Assembly (NCBI RefSeq): GCF_014192375.1 | Contig: NZ_JACHXV010000006.1 | Coordinates: 210,282 to 274,281 of the forward strand | DNA: 64,000 bases | From: Endobacter medicaginis | GTDB taxonomy: Bacteria; Pseudomonadota; Alphaproteobacteria; Acetobacterales; Acetobacteraceae | Direction of reading: 5' to 3' | In this document: piece by piece, positions 7,837 to 21,383 of the stretch | How the letters are laid out: each line of letters opens with the position of its first letter | Position numbering within the stretch: position 1 is the first letter of the stretch | Program-made: the position numbers and the translations under genes | Notes under the pieces: model-generated | What the model was told of the DNA's origin: nothing | What the model saw: the letters and a program-made list of their open reading frames with translations, nothing else | Databases searched by the model: none

Positions 7837-9813
7837 GTGCGGCCTTCACTTTTGATGATCATCTCCCTCGCCGCGGCGGCCGGCCCGGCGCTCGGCCAGC
7901 CGGTGTTCTCGCGCGCCGGCGACGGACAGTTCAACACGATCACCGGCCGCTCGACGGCGGCGCTGCCGAATGCGGTGGCGCGGACACTCGCGGATCATTT
8001 TGCGGATGTGGTGAGCATACGCGACTTTGGCGCCAGATGTGACGGTGTCACCGATGACAGCGCGGCCGTGCAGACCGCGCTCAATGTCGCGTCAGGCATG
8101 GGCTATGCCAAGGTCACCGTGCCGCGGGGAAGCTGCCTGATCGGAACGGCCATCAGCCTGTCGATCGGCGCGTCGAGCGGTGTCTTCCTCGAGGGCAGCA
8201 ACGGATCGACACTTCTGTTTCCAGGCGGGGTCGACGGTCCCTCGATCGCCCTCAACGCAGGCACTGCCACGTTTTCCGCGGCAAACCTGCGGTTCATCCG
8301 GTTGTCCGACGGCAAGGGCGCGGTCGGCACAGGGCTGAGCATTCGCGCGGCATCCGGCGTGGTCAACTCCATACCGACCCATCTCACCAATCTGAGCTTC
8401 ATGGGCCTCAACCGGGCCGATACCTGGAATGTCGGGCTGTCGCTGGTCTCGCTGGTCAATCCGACCATCGATGCGCTGAACGTGCAGCAGCCCGATGCCA
8501 CGATGCAGGCCAGCGGCCCGGTCGGCATGATCATCCAGGGCCTGTCGAACCAGCAGTTCGCGATCGACGCGAAGATCAGCAACTCGACCTTCCAGGGCGG
8601 CCATATCAACCTTCAGCTGATCGGCTCGGTGCAGGGTGTGTTCATCACCAACAGCGAGGGCATCGGATCGGACTATGGCATCTATGGTGTCGATGACGGC
8701 ACGCACTATGCAGAACTGGCGACGGTCAACAATTCACATTGGAACAACACCACCGCCGGCATCTACCTCAGCAACTGGAACGAGAACAACATCAGCAACA
8801 ATCTCTTCCTGCATTTCAATCCGGTCGCATCGGGCAACTATGGAGCCGTGCAGCTCCTCTCCAGCGGCTACAACACGCTGACCGCCAACACCACCAATGG
8901 CGGCGGCGTCGGCTCGGAGACATTCGCCCGCATTACCAACGGTCAGTTCGAGGTGGTCAGCAACAACGCCGTGGTGTTCCTCAACGGACCGTGCTTCGAT
9001 CTCGGGACTTCGATCAGAAACGCCACCATCTCCGCCAACACCTGTTCGGGGGTGAGTGTCTCGACCCCGGCCGTACTGCCCACCGGCAGCGGAATCGTGA
9101 TGAGCGGCAACGGCTATAATGGCAACGTCGGCGACATGGGCCTCGACGGCAACGGCAACATGCAGATCGCGGGCTCGGCCGTATTCTCGCCGCAACTGGT
9201 GCTGACGAACGCCGGCAATGCCAGCCTGAGCTTCCGCGACGGCAATGGCGCGCTCCGCTCGGCGATCAATGGCAACAAGGACGGGACGGTGAATTTCGGC
9301 GGCGGCAGCCCGGGCGTGACGCTGGCCGCTGCCGGACAGGCGCTTGGCTTCTATGGCCACGCCACGGCCGCCCAGACCGTGGTGACGGGAGCGAGCACCA
9401 GCAGTTCCACCCTCAACCAGATCCTCACCGCACTCGCGGCGACCGGGCTGGTCGGAGATACCAGCACCCACAGCAACGACTTCACCTCGACGGGCAACCT
9501 GTTCTCCAGCGCCAACATCTATCCCGGCAACGGAGGCGCGCTGATCCTGCGCGACAGCGCCGGGTCCGCCGCCTATCTGTCGCCGGACAGCACCGGTGGC
9601 GCGATTCTGGGCAGTCTCAAAAGCGGCGGCACCGCACGACTCCAGACCAGCGTGATCACCGCCCAACAGCAGCTCAACCTGCCCACGACGGCCTCCGTGC
9701 CGAGCACCGCCAGCCCGACTGTCACCGGCACCACCTCGCTGCTGGTCGACACCGCCGACAGCAAGCTCTGCGCCCTGATCGGATCGACCTGGAAATGCAC
9801 GACCCTGCAATAG
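7837..9813 (+). CDS. secreted right-handed beta-helix protein (pectate-lyase-superfamily type)
   Basis: A 658-residue protein starting at GTG with GGAAGGG upstream and a Sec signal peptide (LLMIISLAAAAGPALGQ, cut near residue 21). Residues 55-110 carry VVSIRDFGARCDGVTDDSAAVQTAL, the opening of the pectate lyase 3 / phage tail-spike beta-helix family. A long stretch of Asn/Thr/Ser/Gly-rich coils follows (NNTTAGIYLSNWNENNISNN), as expected for stacked helix rungs. The last 200 residues are low-complexity and end in a short Cys-containing segment (KLCALIGSTWKCTTLQ). No catalytic residues can be assigned. It follows the glycosyltransferase operon by 135 bases and may bind or cut an extracellular glycan; that is a guess from context. 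Confidence 0.8.
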   Translation: MRPSLLMIISLAAAAGPALGQPVFSRAGDGQFNTITGRSTAALPNAVARTLADHFADVVSIRDFGARCDGVTDDSAAVQTALNVASGMGYAKVTVPRGSCLIGTAISLSIGASSGVFLEGSNGSTLLFPGGVDGPSIALNAGTATFSAANLRFIRLSDGKGAVGTGLSIRAASGVVNSIPTHLTNLSFMGLNRADTWNVGLSLVSLVNPTIDALNVQQPDATMQASGPVGMIIQGLSNQQFAIDAKISNSTFQGGHINLQLIGSVQGVFITNSEGIGSDYGIYGVDDGTHYAELATVNNSHWNNTTAGIYLSNWNENNISNNLFLHFNPVASGNYGAVQLLSSGYNTLTANTTNGGGVGSETFARITNGQFEVVSNNAVVFLNGPCFDLGTSIRNATISANTCSGVSVSTPAVLPTGSGIVMSGNGYNGNVGDMGLDGNGNMQIAGSAVFSPQLVLTNAGNASLSFRDGNGALRSAINGNKDGTVNFGGGSPGVTLAAAGQALGFYGHATAAQTVVTGASTSSSTLNQILTALAATGLVGDTSTHSNDFTSTGNLFSSANIYPGNGGALILRDSAGSAAYLSPDSTGGAILGSLKSGGTARLQTSVITAQQQLNLPTTASVPSTASPTVTGTTSLLVDTADSKLCALIGSTWKCTTLQ

Positions 9814-9838
9814 CGCCGCATCCGGCCGATACCAGCGA

Positions 9839-10348
9839 TCAGACCCGCAGCGAGGCGGGGATGCGCAACCCGAGACTGTCGGGAATGTCCCAGATCTCGC
9901 GCACCTGCCGGATCCTGCGGAAACCCGCCGCCTCGTAGAGCGGCAGCGCGCGGGGATGATCGGCGGTGCAGGTATTGACCCGCAGCGCCGACGGGTTCTG
10001 CCGCCAGGCGCTCTCGATCGCCGCCTCCAGCAGTGGCCGGCCGGCGCCGCGGCCGATCATCGACGGCATCAGACCGAAATAGGACAGGTTGATGTCCGCG
10101 CCGCGTCGCTCGAGTTCATAGAACCCGGCCGGGCTGTCGCCGTTATAGAGGACGTGCAGCGACCAGCCCGGCGCTCGCATCACCGCCCTGATATCCTCGT
10201 CGGGCAGGATGCGACGCAGCCACCAGCAATAATCGGCACCGACCGCGTCGTAGAGATCGCGGTAGAACGCGACCGGAACCGCCTGCGCCACCTCGAGGCG
10301 AAGACCCTCGGGCAGAGGCGCCGCCGGGCGCGGGAGCGGGCGCGACAT
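9839..10348 (-). CDS. GNAT family N-acetyltransferase
   Basis: A 169-residue protein with the GNAT fold: the acetyl-CoA pyrophosphate-binding loop reads GRGAGRPLLEAAIESAW, preceded by the beta-4 strand INLSYFGLMPSMI and followed by ALRVNTCTADHPRALPLYEAAGF. The substrate is unknown; an amine on a protein or small molecule is typical of the family. The frame is open from a GTG at 10426, but the ATG at 10348 (MSRPLPRPAAPLPEG) leads directly into the domain. It begins shortly after rpoD stops on the same strand, so it may be read from the dnaG-rpoD transcript. Confidence 0.83.
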   Translation of the reverse strand: MSRPLPRPAAPLPEGLRLEVAQAVPVAFYRDLYDAVGADYCWWLRRILPDEDIRAVMRAPGWSLHVLYNGDSPAGFYELERRGADINLSYFGLMPSMIGRGAGRPLLEAAIESAWRQNPSALRVNTCTADHPRALPLYEAAGFRRIRQVREIWDIPDSLGLRIPASLRV

Positions 10349-10430
10349 GCGCAGGAAAGTGACCTCCACGACGATCCGGATCGTCCCGGACGGACCCTGC
10401 CGCGCCAGGCCACGCATTTCGCCCACCCGG

Positions 10431-12404
<1,974 letters not shown>

Positions 12405-12481
12405 CCCCGATCCTCAACCCTCAAATCCAACCCGGTGGCCGAAGGTTGCATCGACCACCGCGCCTACCGGCGCTCTTCGCC

Positions 12482-14332
12482 TCAGGCGTCCTCGCCCTGT
12501 TCGCCCCGTGCCAACGCCTCTCGCGCCGCGCAGAGTGCCACCAGCCGGCGCTCCGAAGCGGCGTCGAATGACGCGGACATGGCCGCGCGTGCCGCATCCA
12601 CCTCCGCGTCGAGCCGGTGGCGGCTGACAAGCGCGAAGAAGTGCCACCACCCCGCCGCGGCCTCCGCCGGCATCGCCCCCTCCCGCGCCTCGCTCGGCAG
12701 TGGGTAGGGCGACGAGGCGAGAACATCGGTCGCGACCGGCGCTAATCCGGCTGAGTGCAGGTGGTCCATGAGGGCGTGCGAGTCAAGTTCCCGTGTCTCC
12801 GCCGCCCAGTCAAACAGTGCCGCGCGCAGCCGGGCGAGGCCTTCGGGCAACACCAGACCGGCGTACGCCTCCTCGAGATCGTGCAGCAGCGACGGATGGC
12901 GCAGCAGGATCGCGGTCATCGCCCGCAGCCGCTCGGCATCGGAACCGCCGGGCCGCATCACCGGCCGCGTGCCGATCAACGCGGGCGCAAGGTCCGGATC
13001 GCCGCGACCGCCGCCCCGGCGCGGACGCGACGCGACCGGCGGCTGGCGGTCGGAGCGCTTGTGGAAGGTGGTCCAGAACCTGTCGCGCAGCAGGCTGCGC
13101 ACTTCCTGGGCCAAAGCGCGGTCGCCGATCGCCGACGCCGCCGCATCGAGCCGGGCCCGAAACGCGGCGCGCCCCTCGGCACTGTCCTCGCCGCCCTCGC
13201 GCAGCAGGTCGAACAACGCCTCGGACACCGGACTCGCCGCGGCGAGCAACGGCTCGAACGCCGCCCGGCCGGAGGCGCGCAGCATGCTGTCGGGATCCTC
13301 GCCGGGGGGCAGCCGGATGATGCGCAGGGAGCGTTCCGGGGTCAGCAGCGGCAGCGCGACCTCGACCGCGCGCCGCGCCGCGCGGGTTCCGGCGGCATCG
13401 CCGTCGAAGCACAGCACGGGCACCGCCGCCGCCCGCCACAACAGCTCGATCTGTTCGGATGTCAGCGCCGTACCGAGCGGTGCCACCGCCACCAGCCCGG
13501 CCTGGTGCAGGGCGATGACATCCATGTAGCCCTCGACCACCAGCAGCGCCGGTGGCCGCACCCCTGGCGGGCGTGGCGCCCGCAAGGCCGCGAGCGCACG
13601 ATCGAGGCCGAACAGCGTGCGTCGCTTGGAGAACAGCGCCGTCTCCGGACCGTTGAGGTATTTCGGCTGGCCATCGCCCAGCAGGCGACCGCCGAAGCTG
13701 GTCAGCACGCCGCGCCGGTCATGGATCGGGAAGGTGACGCGGTTGAAGAACAGCTCGCCGCGTACCGATCCGTCCTCGCCCAGACGCATCAGTCCCGAAC
13801 CGGCGATCATCTGCCGTGAGAATCCGGCCTTCTCCAGCAGTGCGACCAGTCCGCCGCGCCCGTCGCCGGACCAGCCGAGGCCGAAGCCGGCGATGGTGCC
13901 CTCCGACAGACCCCGCCGGCGCAGATACTCGCGCGCCGGCGCCCCCTCGGCCGTGTCCAGCCGGCGGCGATACTCGGTCTGGGCGGCGGCGAGCACGTCG
14001 GCGAGGCCGAGGCGTCGCTCTTCCGCCTCGCGGTCGCGCGGCGCCTGTTCGGGCACCTCCAGCCCCGCCTCCGCGGCCAGCGACTTCACCGCATCGACGA
14101 AGCTCGCCCCCTGGCTGTGCATGACGAAGCTGATCGCATCGCCATGCGCGCCGCAGCCGAAGCAGTGATAATGGTCGTCATAGACATAGAAGCTGGGCGA
14201 TTTCTCGCCGTGAAAAGGGCAGCAGGCCTTCCAGTTGCGCCCGGAGCGCACCAGCCGCGTGCGCCGCCCGATCACCTGCGACAGCGGGGTGCGGGCGCGC
14301 AACTCGTCGAGGAAGGCGGGGTCGAAGGCCAC
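12482..14332 (-). CDS. dnaG: DNA primase
   Basis: DnaG makes the RNA primers for replication. The 616-residue protein begins MAFDPAFLDELRART (GTG start) and has the CHC2 zinc finger (CCPFHGEKSPSF...YHCFGCGAHGDAISFVM) in its first 80 residues. The catalytic core follows, with VLTSFGGRLLGDGQPKYLNGPET. The Toprim domain is LLVVEGYMDVIALHQAG, then AVPVLCFDGDAAGTRAARRA. The C-terminal helicase-binding region is alanine- and arginine-rich and poorly conserved, as usual. It lies between yqeY (18 bases upstream) and rpoD, a macromolecular-synthesis operon arrangement. Confidence 0.97.
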   Translation of the reverse strand: MAFDPAFLDELRARTPLSQVIGRRTRLVRSGRNWKACCPFHGEKSPSFYVYDDHYHCFGCGAHGDAISFVMHSQGASFVDAVKSLAAEAGLEVPEQAPRDREAEERRLGLADVLAAAQTEYRRRLDTAEGAPAREYLRRRGLSEGTIAGFGLGWSGDGRGGLVALLEKAGFSRQMIAGSGLMRLGEDGSVRGELFFNRVTFPIHDRRGVLTSFGGRLLGDGQPKYLNGPETALFSKRRTLFGLDRALAALRAPRPPGVRPPALLVVEGYMDVIALHQAGLVAVAPLGTALTSEQIELLWRAAAVPVLCFDGDAAGTRAARRAVEVALPLLTPERSLRIIRLPPGEDPDSMLRASGRAAFEPLLAAASPVSEALFDLLREGGEDSAEGRAAFRARLDAAASAIGDRALAQEVRSLLRDRFWTTFHKRSDRQPPVASRPRRGGGRGDPDLAPALIGTRPVMRPGGSDAERLRAMTAILLRHPSLLHDLEEAYAGLVLPEGLARLRAALFDWAAETRELDSHALMDHLHSAGLAPVATDVLASSPYPLPSEAREGAMPAEAAAGWWHFFALVSRHRLDAEVDAARAAMSASFDAASERRLVALCAAREALARGEQGEDA

Positions 14333-14350
14333 CCGTCAGCCGGCCCTGTC

Positions 14351-14806
14351 TCAGGCCAGCTTCGATTTGACCAGCGGCGAGGCGCGGGCCATGTCGAGGG
14401 CGGCGCCGTGGCGCGACTTCAGTTCGGCCATCACCTTTCCCATGTCCCTGGCACTCGCAGCCCCGGTGGCGGCGATCGCCTGGTCGACGGCCTCGGCGAG
14501 GGCCGCCTCGTCCATCGCCTTGGGCAGGAAGCCCTCGATCACAGCGATCTCGGCCTCCTCCTTCTCGGCGAGTTCCGGCCGGCCGCCCTGACGGTACATG
14601 CCGGCCGATTCGGTGCGCGACTTCACCATGCCGCGCAGCATGCCGATCACCTCGTCGTCGCCCACCTTGTCGATGCCCTTCGGCCGGGCGGCGATGTCGA
14701 CGTCCTTCAGCCGGGCAGCGATCATGCGCAGCGTCGAGACGCGCGGCTGGTCGCCGGCCTTCATCGCCGTCTTGAGAGAATCGGTGAACTGGTCGCGCAG
14801 CGCCAT
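14351..14806 (-). CDS. GatB/YqeY domain protein
   Basis: A 151-residue YqeY-type protein related to the C-terminal tail domain of the GatB amidotransferase subunit, which binds tRNA. Markers are [29 protein letters not shown] at the start, then [25 protein letters not shown] and [20 protein letters not shown] at the end. The ATG at 14806 is chosen over an upstream in-frame start at 14875 because the family begins here. The biochemical role of stand-alone YqeY proteins is not settled. It is the first gene of the yqeY-dnaG-rpoD block and is divergent from carA. Confidence 0.9.
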   Translation of the reverse strand: MALRDQFTDSLKTAMKAGDQPRVSTLRMIAARLKDVDIAARPKGIDKVGDDEVIGMLRGMVKSRTESAGMYRQGGRPELAEKEEAEIAVIEGFLPKAMDEAALAEAVDQAIAATGAASARDMGKVMAELKSRHGAALDMARASPLVKSKLA

Positions 14807-14840
14807 GAGCGTCGTCTTCTTTCCTCTTGTGTGGCCGGAC

Positions 14841-14857
14841 GGGAAACCTTTTCCCAA
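14841..14857. promoter_or_regulatory. operator-like inverted repeat, copy 1, upstream of HTH-carA
   Basis: GGGAAACCTTTTCCCAA: outer arms GGGAA and TTCCC separated by five bases, followed by AA. A second copy with the same spacing and the same AA lies 38 bases downstream. The pair sits between divergent yqeY and the HTH-containing carA frame, so it is a candidate binding site for that HTH domain. This is inference from sequence alone. Confidence 0.5.
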
Positions 14858-14878
14858 CCCAGCCATGCGTCGCAAACC

Positions 14879-14895
14879 GGGAAGAAATTTCCCAA
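14879..14895. promoter_or_regulatory. operator-like inverted repeat, copy 2, upstream of HTH-carA
   Basis: GGGAAGAAATTTCCCAA repeats the arms, spacing and trailing AA of the copy at 14841. A further half-site, TTTCCCGG, follows at 14901. The centre-to-centre distance of 38 bases is under four helical turns. It overlaps the region where the carA promoter should be, consistent with repression. Confidence 0.5.
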
Positions 14896-14924
14896 TTTAC
14901 TTTCCCGGCCATCGTTGTGGCCGC

Positions 14925-14930
14925 TATATA
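14925..14930 (+). promoter_or_regulatory. candidate -10 element for a leaderless HTH-carA transcript
   Basis: TATATA in an otherwise GC-rich region, ending six bases before the ATG at 14937. No convincing -35 box is seen. If used, transcription would start at or next to the ATG, giving a leaderless message. That would explain why this ATG has no ribosome binding site. Confidence 0.35.
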
Positions 14931-14936
14931 GAGTGC

Positions 14937-16301
14937 ATGAGCGATGTCGACAGCATCATCGAACGGATCGGCGGCGCGGCCGCGGTGGCGTCTCTCACCG
15001 GCGTCGGGCTCGAGGCGATCCGCAAATGGCGCCAGAGCCGGGCGATCCCGGCGAAGCACTGGCCGAAGCTGATCGAGGCCAGCGGCCTCGGGCTGGACGC
15101 CTTCACCCCTTCCCAACCCGCGCAGGAGCCCGGCATGACCGATCCCGAATCCTCTGTTCCGCCAGGGGCGACTGCCGCGCTGGTGCTCGCCGACGGATCG
15201 GTGTTCTGGGGCCGTGGCTTCGGTGCCCATACAGGTCCCGACGGCGAGGCGATCGGCGAGCTGTGCTTCTCCACCGGGCTGACCGGCTATCAGGAGACCC
15301 TCACCGACCCGTCCTTCGCCGGGCAGATCATTACCTTCACCTTCCCGCATATCGGCAATGTCGGCACCAACGAGGCCGATCTCGAGGCCGCCACGATCGC
15401 CGCACGCGGGCTGGTGGTGCGGGCCGACGTTACCGCGCCGTCGAACTGGCGCAGCACGCAGACGCTCGATGCGTGGCTCAAGCGCCAGCGTATCCCCGGC
15501 ATCGCCGGCGTCGATACCCGCGCCGTCACCCTCGCCCTGCGCGAAGGCGGCCCGCAGACCGCGGTGCTGGCCTATCCGGCCGACGGACGCTTCGACCTCG
15601 CAGCCCTGCGCGCCCGCGCCGCCGCCTGGCCCGGGCTGGAGGGAATGGATCTAGCGAAGGAGGTCTCCTGCCGGCAGAGCTATCACTGGTCCGAGGCACG
15701 CTGGGACTTCAGTGGCGCTGCAGCCCCGGCACCGCGGCACAAGGTGGTGGCGGTGGATTATGGCGCAAAGCGCAACATCCTTCGCTCGCTGGTGACGGCG
15801 GGCTGCGACGTCACCGTGGTGCCGGCCACCGCCACCGCGGAGGATATCCTCGCCCATCAGCCGGACGGGGTGTTTCTCTCCAACGGCCCCGGTGATCCGG
15901 CGGCGACCGGCGCCTATGCGGTGCCGGCGATCCGCGGCGTGATCGACAGCGGCACGCCGGTGTTCGGCATCTGTCTCGGCCACCAGCTCCTCGCCCTCGC
16001 CCTTGGAGCGCGCACCTACAAGCTGCCGCAGGGCCATCGCGGCGCGAACCAGCCGGTCAAGGATCTCGCCACCGGCAAGGTGGAGATCACCAGCCAGAAT
16101 CACGGCTTCGCAGTCGATGGCGACAGCCTGCCGGACGGCGTCGAGGTCAGCCATGTGAGCCTGTTCGACGGCAGCAACGAGGGGCTGCGCTGCACCGACC
16201 GCCGCGTGTTCTCGGTGCAGTATCATCCGGAAGCGAGCCCCGGACCGTCCGACAGTGCGCATCTGTTCGACCGCTTCGTCGCCCTGATGGACGCGGATTG
16301 A
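14937..16301 (+). CDS. carA: carbamoyl-phosphate synthase small subunit, in frame with an N-terminal HTH domain
   Basis: CarA is the glutamine amidotransferase subunit that feeds ammonia to CarB for carbamoyl phosphate (arginine and pyrimidine synthesis). The usual protein starts at ATG 15135 (MTDPESS..., 388 residues): N-terminal domain [29 protein letters not shown], then the class I GATase with nucleophile GICLGHQLL and the His-Glu pair in [10 protein letters not shown]. The same frame, without any stop, begins 66 codons earlier at ATG 14937 and adds a helix-turn-helix of the Cro/YdaS kind ([15 protein letters not shown], then [20 protein letters not shown]). ATG 15135 has its own AGGAG six bases upstream, so a short and a long product are both possible. 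Whether the long form exists is unknown. Confidence 0.9.
   Translation: MSDVDSIIERIGGAAAVASLTGVGLEAIRKWRQSRAIPAKHWPKLIEASGLGLDAFTPSQPAQEPGMTDPESSVPPGATAALVLADGSVFWGRGFGAHTGPDGEAIGELCFSTGLTGYQETLTDPSFAGQIITFTFPHIGNVGTNEADLEAATIAARGLVVRADVTAPSNWRSTQTLDAWLKRQRIPGIAGVDTRAVTLALREGGPQTAVLAYPADGRFDLAALRARAAAWPGLEGMDLAKEVSCRQSYHWSEARWDFSGAAAPAPRHKVVAVDYGAKRNILRSLVTAGCDVTVVPATATAEDILAHQPDGVFLSNGPGDPAATGAYAVPAIRGVIDSGTPVFGICLGHQLLALALGARTYKLPQGHRGANQPVKDLATGKVEITSQNHGFAVDGDSLPDGVEVSHVSLFDGSNEGLRCTDRRVFSVQYHPEASPGPSDSAHLFDRFVALMDAD
15124..15128 (+). promoter_or_regulatory. internal ribosome binding site for canonical CarA
   Basis: AGGAG six bases before the ATG at 15135, inside the HTH-CarA reading frame. 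It supports a separate start for the normal-length CarA even though the upstream HTH segment is in frame. Confidence 0.6.
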
Positions 16302-16305
16302 GCAT

Positions 16306-16347
16306 GTTTACTGAAGTATATGACGCAGGTCGTATATTTCCGTAAAC
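16306..16347. promoter_or_regulatory. long imperfect palindrome upstream of the AAA ATPase gene
   Basis: A 19-base arm beginning GTTTACTGAAGTATATGAC is mirrored, after a four-base spacer, by GTCGTATATTTCCGTAAAC, with 16 of 19 positions complementary. It fills most of the 55-base gap between the carA stop and the ATPase start. Its AT-rich content stands out from the surrounding DNA. It is a likely operator or promoter element of the ATPase gene, or a terminal signature of an inserted unit. Confidence 0.6.
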
Positions 16348-16356
16348 TTCATTCAC

Positions 16357-17526
16357 ATGGATCCGATCCGCAACCCCTTCGTGCCCGGCGCCGGGGCCGC
16401 ACCGCCCGAAATCGCAGGGCGCGAGCGGTTGATCGGCCGTGCCGAGATCGCGCTGCGCCGCGCCCTGCAGGGACGCCCGGCGAAGAGTTTCATCGCCGTC
16501 GGCCTGCGCGGGGTCGGCAAGACGGTGGTACTCAACCGGGTCCGCAACCTCGCCGATGAGCTCGGATACCGCTCCTGCGCGATCGAGGCGCAGGAGGCGA
16601 AATCGCTGCCCGAGCTGCTGATCCCGCACCTGCGCCGGATGACGCTGGAACTCGACCGGATCGGCGCGCTGTCGGAACACGTCAAGCGCGCGCTGCGGGT
16701 GCTGAAAAGCTTCACCACCGGGCTGAAGGTGCGTTACGGCGACCTCCAGCTCGACGTGCAGGCCGAGGCCGGCGTGGCCGACAGCGGCGATCTCGAAGCC
16801 GACCTGCCGGAGCTGATCGCCGCCCTCGGCCGGGCTGCGAAGGCGCGCGAGACCGGCATCGCGCTGGTCATCGACGAGATCCAGTTCCTCGGCGAGCGCG
16901 ACATGAGCGCACTGATCATCGCCATGCACCGCGTGATGCAGGAGCAGCTTCCCGTGGTGATGGTCGCGGCCGGGCTGCCGCAGGTGGTCGCATTGTCGGG
17001 CCGGTCGAAATCCTATGCGGAGCGGCTGTTCGACTACCCCGCACTGGGCGCGCTGTCGGACGAGGATGCGCGCACCGCCCTGGTCGAGCCGGCGCGGCGC
17101 GAGGAGGTGGCATTCTCCGACGCCGCACTGGACGCGATCCTGCGCATCACCGAGGGCTATCCTTATTTCCTCCAGGAATGGGCGTATCAGGCCTGGAACG
17201 TCGCCGAGGGTCCGGTGATCGACGCGGCCGACGTCAGTGAGGCCACCGGTGCGGCGATCGAGCAGCTCGATGGCAGTTTCTTCCGCATGCGCTACGAGCG
17301 GCTGACGCCGCGCGAGCGCGCCTACTGCCAGGCGATGGCTGAACTCGGCCCCGGCCCGCACCGTTCCGGCGACATCGCGGCACGGCTCGGCCTGCGGGTG
17401 CAGACGGTCGGCCCGCTGCGCCAGAACCTGATCCGCAAGGGCATGGTCTACAGCCCGGCCCATGGCGATACCGCCTTCACCGTTCCGATGTTCGACCAGT
17501 ACCTGCACCGTCTCCAAGGCCATTGA
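16357..17526 (+). CDS. AAA-type ATP-binding protein inserted between carA and carB
   Basis: A 389-residue P-loop ATPase. Walker A is GLRGVGKT (49-56), Walker B is [10 protein letters not shown] (D173-E174), and a sensor-like segment MVAAGLPQV follows. After about residue 300 comes a winged-helix-like region ([15 protein letters not shown]...[27 protein letters not shown]). This resembles the ORC/Cdc6- and STAND-like ATPases found singly in many bacteria, whose function is not established. It carries no membrane segment. It splits the car operon, has its own palindrome upstream, and its stop is 13 bases before carB. It could be a transferred regulatory or defence-type ATPase; the sequence does not decide. 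Confidence 0.8.
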   Translation: MDPIRNPFVPGAGAAPPEIAGRERLIGRAEIALRRALQGRPAKSFIAVGLRGVGKTVVLNRVRNLADELGYRSCAIEAQEAKSLPELLIPHLRRMTLELDRIGALSEHVKRALRVLKSFTTGLKVRYGDLQLDVQAEAGVADSGDLEADLPELIAALGRAAKARETGIALVIDEIQFLGERDMSALIIAMHRVMQEQLPVVMVAAGLPQVVALSGRSKSYAERLFDYPALGALSDEDARTALVEPARREEVAFSDAALDAILRITEGYPYFLQEWAYQAWNVAEGPVIDAADVSEATGAAIEQLDGSFFRMRYERLTPRERAYCQAMAELGPGPHRSGDIAARLGLRVQTVGPLRQNLIRKGMVYSPAHGDTAFTVPMFDQYLHRLQGH

Positions 17527-17539
17527 GGGGTTCCGACCG

Positions 17540-20798
<3,259 letters not shown>

Positions 20799-20800
<2 letters not shown>

Positions 20801-20816
20801 GGACGTTCGCGTCCTT
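20799..20816 (+). terminator. hairpin with UUCG loop after carB
   Basis: GGACG-TTCG-CGTCC directly after the carB stop, extendable by one G-T and one A-T pair to a 7-bp stem. The tetraloop TTCG is an especially stable type. The T run after it is weak, so it may be only a partial terminator or a 3'-end stabilising hairpin. Confidence 0.45.
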
Positions 20817-20896
20817 CCAGGCGTCCGCGGTCGGGCCTACGGGCCTGCCTTCGGGCGCCTGCAATGTCTTTAACTGGTGGTTTGGGGACCCGTTCG

Positions 20897-21370
20897 TTGC
20901 AGAAATTTCCGATGACCGCCCCCGGTCTGGCCCGGCTCGAGGCGGAACTGCGTCAGCTCAAGAGCGAGGAGCGGCCGTCGATCATCCGCGCCATCGCGGA
21001 AGCGCGCAGCCATGGCGACCTGTCAGAGAACGCCGAGTATCACGCCGCCCGCGAACGCCAGTCCTTCATCGAGGGCCGGATCCAGGAGCTCGAGGAGATC
21101 GTCGGCGCCGTCGAGGTGATCGACCCGGCGAGCCTGTCGGGCAGCTCGGTGATGTTCGGCGCCCATGTCAGCCTGGTCGATGAGGAAACCGACAAGGAAG
21201 CCACCTACCAGATCGTCGGCGTCTACGAGGCCGACATCAAGCAGGGGCTGCTGTCGGTGTCGTCGCCGCTGGCGAAGTCGTTGATCGGCAAGAAGAAGGG
21301 CGACAGCGTCTCCGTGCCCGCCCCCGGCGGCGACCGGACCTACGAGATTCTGGAAGTGAAATACGCCTGA
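20897..21370 (+). CDS. greA: transcription elongation factor GreA
   Basis: GreA rescues backtracked RNA polymerase by stimulating transcript cleavage. The N-terminal coiled coil (GLARLEAELRQLKSEERPSIIRAIAEARSHGDLSENAEYHAARERQ) carries the acidic tip residues, and the C-terminal FKBP-like domain follows (SVMFGAHVSLVDEETDKEATYQIVG...SPLAKSLIGKKKGDSV). I choose the TTG at 20897, giving LQKFPMTAPG and 157 residues, because the family normally begins MxKxPMT. ATG 20864 would add eleven unrelated residues, and the inner ATG would remove the conserved KFP. Confidence 0.95.
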   Translation: MQKFPMTAPGLARLEAELRQLKSEERPSIIRAIAEARSHGDLSENAEYHAARERQSFIEGRIQELEEIVGAVEVIDPASLSGSSVMFGAHVSLVDEETDKEATYQIVGVYEADIKQGLLSVSSPLAKSLIGKKKGDSVSVPAPGGDRTYEILEVKYA

Positions 21371-21383
21371 CGGCGCGGCTGCG

